64,000 nt of DNA from Herbaspirillum rubrisubalbicans (GTDB taxonomy: Bacteria; Pseudomonadota; Gammaproteobacteria; Burkholderiales; Burkholderiaceae_D): the NCBI RefSeq assembly GCF_003719195.1, contig NZ_CP024996.1:2728001-2792000 (forward strand), written 5' to 3'. The notes below the pieces were generated by a model that was given only the letters and a program-made list of their open reading frames with translations, ran no database searches and was not told the DNA's origin. Each line of letters opens with the position of its first letter. Position 1 is the first letter of the stretch. Made by a program: the position numbers and the translations under genes. Shown here piece by piece: positions 22,542 through 29,990 of the stretch.

Positions 22542-22926
22542 CAGGCTTGCCCTCTTCCGATTTCTTGTCGGCCAGTATCTTGCGCTGGCGGTAGGCCATG
22601 ATCGCCGGCATGGAGAACCCGAAAGCCCCGATTGCCAGCATCAGTTCCGGGGAGTCGCCCGGACCATTCCACCCGTGTTTTTCCGCCACTGGTGCGATCT
22701 TGCGAGCGAGGTTCAGCTTTGCGTCGTCGGTGTAGGCGGCGGCCACTTCCGGGAACATGCCGCAGATGACGAAGGCCAGAGCTTCAGGAATCATGATCCA
22801 TTCCATCGCGGCAGCGTCAGGATTGGCCGGTGCCGGCCCTGCGATGGCGGCTTGCTCTTGCTGCGCGGTGTTGTTGTCGATGGTGTCGCCCTGCGCGATC
22901 AGGGCTTGCATATCTTGCTCAGTCAC
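22525..22926 (-). CDS. Phage membrane protein (133 aa)
   Basis: Polar start (MTEQDMQALIAQGDTIDNNT), Ala/Pro-rich linker, hydrophobic segments (WIMIPEALAFVICGMFPEVA; LMLAIGAFGFSMPAIMAY) and a charged C-terminus. Overlaps the ATPase gene by 17 bases and the zinc-ribbon gene upstream by 8. Virion or packaging-associated by position. Confidence 0.5.
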   Translation of the reverse strand: MTEQDMQALIAQGDTIDNNTAQQEQAAIAGPAPANPDAAAMEWIMIPEALAFVICGMFPEVAAAYTDDAKLNLARKIAPVAEKHGWNGPGDSPELMLAIGAFGFSMPAIMAYRQRKILADKKSEEGKPDGSPE

Positions 22927-23245
22927 GGAACAGCCCTCCGAACATTGGTCGGCCAGATTTCGGCGGGATGGGGGCGGTCGGCAGGTCGGCAGGTGCCGGC
23001 GCTGGCGCTGGTTCCGGCGCGGGTTCTGGTGCCGGCGTCGGCAGGTCCAGCTTTTCGGCGCGGGTCTTGCGCAACAGGTGTTCAGCCTGTTCGCGGGTCC
23101 GTGTGTGCATTTGGATTCCGCACTCCCGGCAATAGACGAAGGGATGGGCGGTCTTTCCCTCTTCCTTGTCGGTCTTGATTTTTACGTGCGCCGCTTCATA
23201 CGAGCAGCACGGGCAGGCCGTCCTGCCTAGCGTTTTCGATGCCAT
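22919..23245 (-). CDS. Zinc-ribbon protein with Pro/Ala-rich tail
   Basis: 108 residues from the ATG with GAGGGG upstream; a longer frame further upstream lacks a ribosome site. Two Cys pairs (TACPCCSYEAAH and VYCRECGIQMHT) form a zinc ribbon. A repetitive tail follows (PAPEPAPEPAPAPAPADLPT) and the end is GRPMFGGLFRD. Zinc-ribbon proteins of this type often act in DNA replication or transcription control. It lies between replication and packaging genes. Confidence 0.6.
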   Translation of the reverse strand: MASKTLGRTACPCCSYEAAHVKIKTDKEEGKTAHPFVYCRECGIQMHTRTREQAEHLLRKTRAEKLDLPTPAPEPAPEPAPAPAPADLPTAPIPPKSGRPMFGGLFRD

Positions 23246-23333
23246 GTAATGTCCCCTCTTGCCGCGCCCGGTAAGGCGCGGCCTGGTGGTGGCGACGGCG
23301 CGCCTTATGAGCACGCCGCCCCATTGAAAAAAC

Positions 23334-23657
23334 TTACTGCGCGGTGCCGTGCGCGTTCGCCAGGGCGATCAACGAATCGATTTTCACGCCCAGGTCATGC
23401 AATGCGCCATTGTTCGAGTTGTCGATTGCCGCCTGCAAACCACTGACTCCGGCCATCACGCCCGCGACGACATCCTCCACGGTGACCGGTGCTGGCGGCG
23501 GCACGTCCGCCATGTTGGCGATGATGTCTTCGAGCTCATCCTTCGCGATTGCAAAGTTGGTCGATTGCGCGCTGGTGATGCCGTAGTTATCACGGATGGT
23601 CAGCAGCGAGGCCAGCATTAGGCGCAGCCGCCCTTTCGATTCTTGCAAGGTGTTCAT
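23334..23657 (-). CDS. Hypothetical phage protein (107 aa)
   Basis: Starts MNTLQESKGRLRLMLASLLT; helical throughout, with a Pro-rich turn (MADVPPPAPVTVEDVV) and two weakly amphipathic helices. An ATG five codons upstream overlaps the previous gene. No family recognised; placed in the replication-proximal part of the operon. Confidence 0.5.
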   Translation of the reverse strand: MNTLQESKGRLRLMLASLLTIRDNYGITSAQSTNFAIAKDELEDIIANMADVPPPAPVTVEDVVAGVMAGVSGLQAAIDNSNNGALHDLGVKIDSLIALANAHGTAQ

Positions 23658-23658
23658 G

Positions 23659-23811
23659 TCATTTCCCATCATTTGAGTTCAACCGCTTCAGTTCGTCCAC
23701 TTCGGCGCGGAGGCGGTCGAACTCCGTTCCCAAGTCAATCAATACCTGGCGCACGCCTCGCGGGACCATCAGGCCCACCACCAGCAAGGCAGCTTCAATT
23801 TTTTCGCGCAT
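23659..23811 (-). CDS. Small helical protein (50 aa)
   Basis: MREKIEAALLVVGLMVPRGV then a coiled-coil-like end (EFDRLRAEVDELKRLN). Overlaps the end of the rep gene by 17 bases and is followed 1 base later by the next gene, so it is embedded in the operon. GGAGAAACC precedes the ATG. Function unknown. Confidence 0.5.
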   Translation of the reverse strand: MREKIEAALLVVGLMVPRGVRQVLIDLGTEFDRLRAEVDELKRLNSNDGK

Positions 23812-25570
23812 GGTTTCTCCCGTATTTGCGATGTTCACGGGCCTGCTGCTGGGCGTGGTCCATCAAATCCAGCATCCGACCCTCACTGATGGCGATTTCC
23901 CGGTATTCATCGCTGGCGAACCAGCCCGAGTCATCGAATTTTGGTACCGGATTCGTGCCTTTCACTTCCGCCGCCCAGGATGGCGGCGTACAGTTATTGA
24001 CACCAGTCCAAGGAACGTCAACGGCGCGCATTTTCCCGACCACGCGCCACTCATACCGAGTCGAGGCATAGATGCCGGCCTCCGGCCTGGTCCTATCCCA
24101 AACTCCGCAAGGCTTTTCGCCCTCGTACACGCCGTATTTACCCTGTACCGTGCGCACTTCCTTCGCTACGGCAATGAGGTAATTCCGTCCTACGCCAATG
24201 CCGCCTTGCGCCCTGATGTAGGCGGCGAAGTCAGCCGGCTTGTCTTCTGTCTTCTGGACGGCGGCGTGCGCCTGGCGCACTTGCTCGCTCGCTCCCTCTA
24301 CCTTGTCAGCGGCCACTCGGCGCAGTTCGCGCCATACCGTGACAGGTGGTTGCCCGATGGCCTGGAACTGGCGAATTCCCCAGCAGGCCGCCCAGGCTTC
24401 CACTCGCTGACACGGACGGATCACCTCATCTCCGATCAGGTCTTTCTCGATCACAGCGCCGTCACGTGTTTTGTGTTCCGGCACGTGTTCGTCGTCAATG
24501 TTCTTGCCCACGTACTTTGCGATGTAGCCTGCTGCAGTCCCCTTCCCTGCCTCGATGCGCACTATCTTGATCCGGTTTCGCTTTGCGCCAGGTTCATCGC
24601 CGTCTTTCGCCAGGGCGTATGACTTCATGATCTTTATGAACCGCTCCACTTTGTCAGCGGCCACGAACAGGAGCATGTGCCAGTGCGGGCAACCGTCATG
24701 GTGCGGTTCAGCAATGCGAAATCCATACGGCTGGATTCCTTCACGGGCAAACGCTGCGCGCTCGCACTGCCATACGTGTTGTAGGTAGGCGTGCCCTTCG
24801 CGTGCAGATGCGCCGTTGTAATTCGGGTTGACCGTGCCGGACTGCGCCAGCACGGCATGAAATTTTGAGGGGCAAGTCTGTGTGACGAACACCCCCACAT
24901 GGCCTAGCTCGTTGGCTATTTCCTCGCAGCCACGCATCCTTAGCATCAGCTCGCCGCGCCGCACCTTTCTGTTAGCAACACTTTTTGAAACCAGATCAGC
25001 CAACGAGAATTCTTGTCCCTGATGGTTCGCCATCTGGACCGCATCCAGTATCTTGGCGTTGCGACGGTTTTGCTCCAGTCGGCGCAGCACGGTTTCGTCG
25101 CTTGCATATGCTCCAGCGCGAACGGAAACCAGACCCAGGCGCACAGCGGCGTGCTCAAAAGTCCGGCCAAACACCTTGCGAAACTGTTTCCGCCACCAGG
25201 CCGGATCACAGCAACGGGCGATAAATTGCGCATCGTCTTCCACTCCTGGCGCCGGCACGCCTTGCAGATCGCACAGCATCTGCATACGGGCGCGCAGCGC
25301 TGCCTTGTCATGAATCCGTCCCGACAGCGACATGCACTCTTGCGATCTGTGCAGTGCTGCCACACACAACTGTGAATCCGTGGCATCCAACGGGATCGGC
25401 GCGGCTGTGACCTCGTCCAGCAGTGCCGAAAGCTTGAGATACCGTTCCGGCAACTGACCGACCACGACGCCGCCGCGAGCCTGGTGCAACTCGCGGTACG
25501 CCTTACGGCCCCAGCGCGGGGGCAATCCCGCGATGGTCCGTATGCCGTTCTCTTGCCGGATGACTGGCAT
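23795..25570 (-). CDS. Rolling-circle replication endonuclease, GPA/P12-type
   Basis: 591 residues. The HUH metal-binding motif CPHWHMLL has H296 and H298, and the catalytic region AGYIAKYVGKN has Y349 and Y353 (the two-tyrosine type of superfamily-1 Reps such as phage P2 GpA and PM2 P12). Family features also include FVTQTCPSKFHAVL near residue 230 and HAYLQHVWQCERAAF near 260. The enzyme nicks the origin and restarts replication through a covalent Tyr-DNA link. Its origin should lie within the element, often inside the rep gene itself. Confidence 0.9.
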   Translation of the reverse strand: MPVIRQENGIRTIAGLPPRWGRKAYRELHQARGGVVVGQLPERYLKLSALLDEVTAAPIPLDATDSQLCVAALHRSQECMSLSGRIHDKAALRARMQMLCDLQGVPAPGVEDDAQFIARCCDPAWWRKQFRKVFGRTFEHAAVRLGLVSVRAGAYASDETVLRRLEQNRRNAKILDAVQMANHQGQEFSLADLVSKSVANRKVRRGELMLRMRGCEEIANELGHVGVFVTQTCPSKFHAVLAQSGTVNPNYNGASAREGHAYLQHVWQCERAAFAREGIQPYGFRIAEPHHDGCPHWHMLLFVAADKVERFIKIMKSYALAKDGDEPGAKRNRIKIVRIEAGKGTAAGYIAKYVGKNIDDEHVPEHKTRDGAVIEKDLIGDEVIRPCQRVEAWAACWGIRQFQAIGQPPVTVWRELRRVAADKVEGASEQVRQAHAAVQKTEDKPADFAAYIRAQGGIGVGRNYLIAVAKEVRTVQGKYGVYEGEKPCGVWDRTRPEAGIYASTRYEWRVVGKMRAVDVPWTGVNNCTPPSWAAEVKGTNPVPKFDDSGWFASDEYREIAISEGRMLDLMDHAQQQAREHRKYGRNHARKN

Positions 25571-25806
25571 CAGTGCGCTTTCGCCTTCTGTGCATCTTGC
25601 TCATCCAGCACGGCCAGAATTACCCGATGCGCCTCTGATGACAGATCGTCCAAGCTCCAGTAGGCCGATTTGATCGACTCTTCGTTGATCTTTACGCCCG
25701 TTGCCTTCAGCAGTTCATAGGCTTGGTTGATGCGCTCTTGCATCGTGTTGACCAGCGCCAGTACCCTCTGCGCGTCTTCCATTGCGTGGGAGTGAACGAT
25801 TGCCAT
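25570..25806 (-). CDS. Hypothetical phage protein (78 aa)
   Basis: MAIVHSHAMEDAQRVLALVN; all-helical, no membrane segment. Stop overlaps the rep start (TGATG-like arrangement at 25570), suggesting coupled expression with Rep. Unknown function. Confidence 0.55.
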   Translation of the reverse strand: MAIVHSHAMEDAQRVLALVNTMQERINQAYELLKATGVKINEESIKSAYWSLDDLSSEAHRVILAVLDEQDAQKAKAH

Positions 25807-25809
25807 GTC

Positions 25810-25914
25810 TCAGCCCTTCACCACGTCCAGCGCGGCCAGGATGGTTGCCGAGCACAGCAGGCCTAAGCCGATCGCGCACATGGCGATGTCTTTGATCTTT
25901 GCGGCCATGGTCAT
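25810..25914 (-). CDS. Tiny membrane protein (34 aa)
   Basis: MTMAAKIKDIAMCAIGLGLL followed by CSATILAALDVVKG; one hydrophobic segment. The ATG overlaps the stop of the preceding gene (ATGA) and the next gene starts 3 bases after its stop. Function unknown. Confidence 0.5.
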   Translation of the reverse strand: MTMAAKIKDIAMCAIGLGLLCSATILAALDVVKG

Positions 25915-26096
25915 AGGTTCCACAGTTGGCGGTTGACAGTTGCTACGGCTTCCGAATCAGCAATCCAATCCTTCGCCGCCTGATTCAGTCCGAGGCGTGC
26001 GCACTCGACTGCCTCTTCTTTGCAGTGGATCGCTTGCATGATCAGCGCGGCCCTGATCACCGACAATTGCTCTCGCGTAATTTCTACTTTGTCCAT
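25911..26096 (-). CDS. First gene of the minus-strand phage operon (61 aa)
   Basis: MDKVEITREQLSVIRAALIM; helical, soluble, with two cysteines. GGGGGTC lies immediately upstream, and it is the first gene after the divergent operator region, so it is an early gene and possibly regulatory. An open frame continuing upstream crosses the operators and lacks a ribosome site. Confidence 0.55.
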   Translation of the reverse strand: MDKVEITREQLSVIRAALIMQAIHCKEEAVECARLGLNQAAKDWIADSEAVATVNRQLWNL

Positions 26097-26103
26097 ATGA
26101 CCC

Positions 26104-26336
26104 CCTAGGTCTTGGTCTTGGCCCTCCCCCGGCGAAACTCGACCGGGGGCGGCGGGGCCGCTATGCCTAGGGGAGCAGATGAGATTCCCCGGTCGATGGG
26201 CAGGACTGTATATCGAGGCTCTCGAACATGTCAAGAGCCTCGAACGTTCGATTGTCGCGAACATTGAACCATTGAGCGCCTTGAACTATCCTACGGCTGC
26301 ACGGTACGCCTACGCCTAGGCGCACCTAGACCTAGG
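26104..26336. promoter_or_regulatory. Divergent operator region with repeated CCTAGG palindromes
   Basis: Five CCTAGG or CCTAGA/CCTAGG elements lie between the early operon and the repressor (CCTAGG at 26104, 26166, 26331; CGCCTAGGCG at 26313-26322; CCTAGA at 26325). CCTAGG is otherwise rare in proteobacteria. The middle holds a hairpin GAGGCTCT / AGAGCCTC (about 26214-26240) and CGAAC-type half-sites (CGAACATG, CGAACGTTCG, CGAACATTG). These are good candidates for binding sites of the repressor at 26344. Confidence 0.6.
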
Positions 26337-26343
26337 AGAGCCT

Positions 26344-26655
26344 ATGAACACGACTGAATTTCTGGATAGGGCTAAGCAAAAGCTTGGCGTCGAATCCGAC
26401 TATGCATTGGCGAAGGCGCTCAACATGCGTGCCTCGACCATCAGCGGCTATCGCGCTGGCCGCAGCCGCATGGATGATGACGCGGCCTACAAGGTCGCTC
26501 AGATTCTTGAAATTGACCCGATTCTTCCGATTGCAGCGGCCAATGCCGAGCGCACCAAATCGCCGGAAATGCGGGCATTCTGGGAGGGACTCGCGAAGAA
26601 GGTAGCGAAGTCTTTTGATTTCCTCATGCCACGCCCTACTCCGCGCCCGGCTTGA
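26344..26655 (+). CDS. Phage repressor, Cro/CI-like HTH protein
   Basis: 103 residues. The N-terminal helix-turn-helix reads DYALAKALNMRASTISGYRA followed by DDDAAYKVAQILEIDP, a typical XRE-type domain (residues about 15-60), then a short helical tail (MRAFWEGLAKKVAKSFDFLM). GGAGAGCC precedes the ATG. It is transcribed away from the lytic operon across the operator region and is the best candidate for the lysogeny switch. Confidence 0.75.
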   Translation: MNTTEFLDRAKQKLGVESDYALAKALNMRASTISGYRAGRSRMDDDAAYKVAQILEIDPILPIAAANAERTKSPEMRAFWEGLAKKVAKSFDFLMPRPTPRPA

Positions 26656-26692
26656 CTTTCCGGCGTGGTGGCATGAGGTAAAGAGTAGGTGA

Positions 26693-26720
26693 GGCTGGAA
26701 GAATTTGTATTATGTAAAAC
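26693..26720. other. Hybrid Xer recombination site (degenerate left half, dif-like right half)
   Basis: The left arm GGCTGGAAGAA has lost the XerC consensus while the central TTTGTA and the XerD arm TTATGTAAAAC match the intact dif at 15935-15962 with one mismatch. This is the mirror image of the site at 2802-2829 and marks the right end of the PM2-like prophage. Confidence 0.78.
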
Positions 26721-26842
26721 CGCGACCCAAGTTGAAACTGTTCATGAAGCAGCAGTTGCCGTTCGTTGAAGTAAAAGTACCCAATTTACTGAAGCAAATT
26801 TGCCAATTCCCGTTGCGCGTGATATGACTAACAAAAAAATTA

Positions 26843-26912
26843 GCCTAACTGGTTGTTCAACAGGACGTCAATCTGCTACGCGGCTTGCCGCCTGTTAACG
26901 CGGACGTTAGGC
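26843..26912. other. Integron attC site 1
   Basis: Starts GCCTAAC and ends GTTAGGC (fitting RYYYAAC and GTTRRRY), 70 bp, with an internal imperfect inverted repeat. The preceding 26721-26842 contains no gene I can recognise. Confidence 0.75.
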
Positions 26913-26967
26913 TTTTCGAAAAATACGCCACATCTGACGTTAGGCATCACAAAGAAACCTCATCACC

Positions 26968-27531
26968 ATGTCGGCAGAATCCGAATATTTTATCCGCTGC
27001 TTCTCCCCTTCGGACGCACTGTCCTTTTTTTCAGCTGTCAGCGTCTCGTTGGCTGAGCTGGGTTACTGGATGCCATGGTGCAAGCAAGACTACGCACTCG
27101 AAGACGCGGAATCCTAGATTCAGTTCACCCAAGAAGCGTGGCTCAACCGGACAGAATTTCCTTTAGGCATCTTTGAGGCCAAAACGGGTTCTGTAGTCGG
27201 AGGCACGGGCATCAACCAAATCAATAAAGCCTACCGTGTCGGAAACATTGGGTACTGGGTCAGTACTCCTCACGTTGGCCGGGGAGTTGCTCGCTTCGCA
27301 GCCAAGCAAGCGGCGCTACTAGGGTTCGGCGAGTTAGGTCTCACTAGGCTGGAGATCATCACCCTTACTCACAACACTGCCAGCCAGAGAGTAGCTGCGT
27401 CTCTTGGCGCATCGCGAGAGTGTCAGGCAAGAAACCGCCTGTACTTCCAAGGTGCGCCTCACGATGCCGTCGTGTACTCTCTCGTTCCCAAAGACAGCGC
27501 CGGCTGGTCCAATATGCGCGATAATGCTTAG
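26968..27531 (+). pseudogene. GNAT acetyltransferase (RimJ/RimL-like), interrupted by an in-frame stop
   Basis: 187 codons from ATG to TAG with an internal TAG at codon 50 (27115-27117). After the stop the frame continues with clear GNAT features: LGIFEAKTGSVVGGTGINQI, IGYWVSTPHVGRGVARFAA (the acetyl-CoA loop H-x-G-R-G-V/A) and LEIITLTHNTASQRVAASLG. The cassette sits directly behind attC site 1. Unless the stop is read through, the gene is inactive. Confidence 0.8.
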
Positions 27532-27838
27532 GCTCAATACCCACCACCATGAGCGGTACTTCCGCAAGGACTCCGCCGAAGGCGTGAGAACTCATCAAGT
27601 CCACGCCTTCCAATTCGGTAGTCCGCACATCGAGCGCCACCTAGCTTTCCGCGACTACATGAACGCGCACGCGGATGCTGCGGCGGCCTACAGTGAACTG
27701 AAGCAACGCTTGGCCAACGCTCATCCAGATGATTTCGTAGCATATATGGATGGCAAGGATGCATTCATTAAAGAACATGAGTTCTCGGCTCTTGCTTGGG
27801 CACGCTGCACGCGAAGTGGGACGCGGCTTCACACATGA
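27524..27838 (+). pseudogene. GrpB/UPF0157-family protein, C-terminal fragment
   Basis: The frame encodes HHHERYFRKDSAEGVRTHQV, FGSPHIERHLAFRDYMNAH and AYSELKQRLANAHPDDFVAY with MDGKDAFIKEHE, the C-terminal half of GrpB-type nucleotidyltransferase-fold proteins. The N-terminal half is missing; the join is with the end of the GNAT pseudogene. It is probably the trace of a second gene cassette lost by deletion together with its attC site. Confidence 0.7.
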
Positions 27839-27866
27839 AGTGCAACACCCAAAACCAATATCCGTG

Positions 27867-27974
27867 GCCTAACAGCATGGTCAAGCGGACGCCAACACTG
27901 GCCATGGCTTCGCCATTCTCATGGCCAGTCTCGGTACCCTCCGCCTTCGGCTCCGCTTACCTTACACAAGGCTT
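27867..27974. other. Integron attC site 2 (right end degenerate)
   Basis: Starts GCCTAAC; shares CGGACGCCAACACTGG, CATGGCTTCGCCATT and CCTCCGCCTTCGGCTCC with attC site 3, but its end (ACAAGGCTTATG) does not match GTTRRRY, so the cassette behind it may be locked in place. Confidence 0.65.
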
Positions 27975-28502
27975 ATGAGTTCTTCATACCAAGTTCGTCA
28001 AATATCCAAAGATGATGGGGAGACGTTGCGTTCAATCAGAATCGCTGCCTTAACTGACGCACCTTATGCTTTTGGCGCCACACTTGAGGAAGCATTGGCG
28101 CAGCCGCTTGATGAGTTTGATGCAACTGCTGCGCGCCATGCAACCTCTGAAACCTCAACTTCGTTCTTCCTCAACCACGAGATGTCTGTTGTCGGTACAG
28201 TTGGCGCATTTATAGAGGCGGCATCCTCAGGCCAGGCGTACATCTGCGCGCTCTGGCTAGCGCCCAACCATCGCGGCTCAAACGGAGCAACGATGCTCGT
28301 GGACGAAGCAAACAGATGGCTATTTACTCGGGGAGTTGAGAGCGTAAATGCATGGGTTGCCAATTCAAATGCCCGAGCTGCGGCGTTCTACCGCAAGTTC
28401 GGTTTTACGCCGACCGCACGCACTCAGCGCCTCCCCTCAAACCCGTTGGAACTTGAGACTCTTTGGGTCATATCGAGGCCCACAGGGAAGTTCTACAGCT
28501 AG
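27975..28502 (+). CDS. GNAT family N-acetyltransferase (integron cassette)
   Basis: 175 residues, beginning MSSSYQVRQISKDDGETLRS directly after attC site 2. The acetyl-CoA binding segment reads ICALWLAPNHRGSNGATMLV (R-G-x-N-G-A), followed by WVANSNARAAAFYRKFGFTP, a standard GNAT ending. It transfers an acetyl group to an unknown amine. Cassette-borne GNATs in environmental integrons are common and rarely assigned a substrate. Confidence 0.85.
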   Translation: MSSSYQVRQISKDDGETLRSIRIAALTDAPYAFGATLEEALAQPLDEFDATAARHATSETSTSFFLNHEMSVVGTVGAFIEAASSGQAYICALWLAPNHRGSNGATMLVDEANRWLFTRGVESVNAWVANSNARAAAFYRKFGFTPTARTQRLPSNPLELETLWVISRPTGKFYS

Positions 28503-28572
28503 GTTCTATTGGCTCAAACTCAAATACATGGAATGAACCTCATGTTCCCAGCGCCCTCTCCTCCGCGCCCGT

Positions 28573-28681
28573 GCCTAACTGGGCGTTCAACGCGGACGCC
28601 AACACTGGTCATGGCTTCGCCATTTTCATGGCCAGTGTTGGCCCCCTCCGCCTTCGGCTCCGGTTAACTTTGGCGTTAGGC
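28573..28681. other. Integron attC site 3
   Basis: 109 bp from GCCTAAC to GTTAGGC with inner GGCGTTCAAC-type and GGTTAAC-type boxes and a long imperfect inverted repeat around the centre (CCAACACTGGTCATGGC / GCCAGTGTTGG-like). A textbook attC and the best preserved of the three. Confidence 0.88.
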
Positions 28682-28693
28682 CTCATAGACAAA

Positions 28694-29188
28694 ATGACTG
28701 CCATGCAATCACCGTTGCGACATCCCAACTCTAATGACGCCCATGCGTTGGTACGGTTATTTACGGACCCACATATCCGGCGTTACCTTGGCGGACCACG
28801 TAGCCAAACACAAGCTCATGCTTCTGCACTCGATCTAGTTAGCGCCACGCGTAGGTACCCTGCATGGGTTGTGGTAAAGCCCGGCTCGTCCAATCCCGTT
28901 GGCATCGTCAGCCTGAGCCTCCACCATGATAATGAAGATGTTGAAGTCTCTTTCGTACTCTTTTCAGAGGTACAGGGGCTTGGCCTCGGAAAGGCCGCAG
29001 TTGCTGCAGCGCTTCGGGAAGCTTGGGCGCTCGGGCTGCAGCGCGTCATCGCCGAAACGCAATCAGCCAACGTTCGCTCCATTCGGCTGCTTCAAAAGCT
29101 CGGCTTCACTCCCTTGCGTGAGATTGTCCGTTTCTCTGCTAAGCAAACAATTCTCTCTATCCAACGGCCAGAAGCCGATGTGGCTTAG
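28694..29188 (+). CDS. GNAT family N-acetyltransferase (integron cassette, RimJ/RimL-like)
   Basis: 164 residues. DPHIRRYLGGPRSQ near the start, VEVSFVLFSEVQGLGLGKAA with the acetyl-CoA loop (Q-G-L-G-L-G-K), VIAETQSANVRSIRLLQKLG and FTPLREIVRF are diagnostic of the RimJ/RimL branch of GNATs. It starts 13 bases after attC site 3. The attC site expected behind it is absent because IS30-like debris follows. Confidence 0.85.
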   Translation: MTAMQSPLRHPNSNDAHALVRLFTDPHIRRYLGGPRSQTQAHASALDLVSATRRYPAWVVVKPGSSNPVGIVSLSLHHDNEDVEVSFVLFSEVQGLGLGKAAVAAALREAWALGLQRVIAETQSANVRSIRLLQKLGFTPLREIVRFSAKQTILSIQRPEADVA

Positions 29189-29373
29189 ATTGACGCACCA
29201 AGTGCAACACCCCGCCGGACGCCATGGTACGCCTTATGCGGTGTCTTAAAACCCAGTCTTTTCCTAGGCCGACTGTTTAATTTGTTGGCCACCGCAGCGT
29301 CCCGAACCGCCTGCAACGTTTTGCGCGTCGAATCCAGAAATCGTCTGCAAGTCTTCGCGAAGAGGCAATGCAC
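29185..29373 (-). pseudogene. IS30-family transposase, C-terminal fragment
   Basis: The frame contains VANKLNSRPRKRLGFKTPHK, the conserved end of IS30-type DDE transposases (L-N-x-R-P-R-K-x-L-G-F-K-T-P). Only about 60 residues remain and the rest of the element is gone. It cuts off the last integron cassette. Confidence 0.7.
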
Positions 29374-29416
29374 TACCTGGCGGGTGCAATCAACCGCGGA
29401 ATAGAGCTCCTGAATT

Positions 29417-29626
29417 TCAGTTCACGTCAAATTCCATCGGATCGATGGTGGATGTCGTGGTTGTCACCTCGTGATAGCCGGTCTCAGCATCGGCCGGCTG
29501 GTCATATGCAGTTCCATCGTCATACATGACGTCGACGCACGAATTTGTGAAGCGCTCCAGGTGCGTACTTACAATGATGGCCAAGTACGTCGCATCCCGC
29601 TGTCTCTGAGCGTCATCCCGTTCTTG
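29417..29626 (-). pseudogene. C-terminal fragment of an unrecognised protein
   Basis: An open frame without start reads RDATYLAIIVSTHLERFTNS then CVDVMYDDGTAYDQPADAET and ends DPMEFDVN. The composition is protein-like and it fills the space between the IS30 fragment and the next hypothetical gene. It seems to be the tail of a decayed gene. Confidence 0.35.
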
Positions 29627-29642
29627 TCATCGCCGATCTAAC

Positions 29643-29939
29643 TCAAAGATAAAGCAGATTCGCGAGTTTGCTGGCTGCATCGCGAGGCATCCACTTGTAA
29701 CTTTTCTCTGCATTAAGATAGATCGGCCAATCAATCTTCGCGCCCTTGTGCAGACCACTCTGTCCTAAAAATTTATCTAACTCTGGATTTTTCCTCATGC
29801 GAATTACAGATCGCACTAACCGGGGGATATCCGCAACAACGTCAATGCAGCTGCCCACAACCTGTGAGTACTTTGCTTGAGCACAACCTCGCAGAAGCCA
29901 CGCGTCACCCTCGTAGCGCGGCTGCCAGTGCCAAGACAA
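29643..29939 (-). CDS. Hypothetical protein (98 aa, possibly truncated)
   Basis: MSWHWQPRYEGDAWLLRGCA then KYSQVVGSCIDVVADIPRLV and IDWPIYLNAEKSYKWMPRDA. Soluble, no recognised domain. It lies in a debris zone between integron cassettes and tldD, so it may be the surviving part of a larger gene. Confidence 0.4.
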   Translation of the reverse strand: MSWHWQPRYEGDAWLLRGCAQAKYSQVVGSCIDVVADIPRLVRSVIRMRKNPELDKFLGQSGLHKGAKIDWPIYLNAEKSYKWMPRDAASKLANLLYL

Positions 29940-29990
29940 CTGAAGCGATGGCCAATATCGAAAAGCTGTTGTCTGAAAACTGCCGGCGAT

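Larger units (their letters stand above)
15952..26703. mobile_element. PM2/corticovirus-like tailless prophage integrated at dif
   Basis: A self-contained 10.7-kb element (PM2 itself is about 10 kb) between the intact dif and the hybrid site at 26693-26720. Nearly all genes are on the minus strand and overlap or abut: replication protein, zinc-ribbon protein, packaging ATPase, a run of tiny membrane proteins, capsid candidate, membrane-anchored structural proteins, lytic transglycosylase. A divergent HTH repressor lies at the right end. There are no tail, portal or terminase genes and no integrase, consistent with a membrane-containing double-jelly-roll phage that uses host XerCD. Confidence 0.72.

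Noticed and set aside
26720..29400. Integron integrase or tyrosine recombinase near the attC sites
   Set aside because: No frame with an integrase pattern on either strand in the window; only attC sites and cassettes are present.
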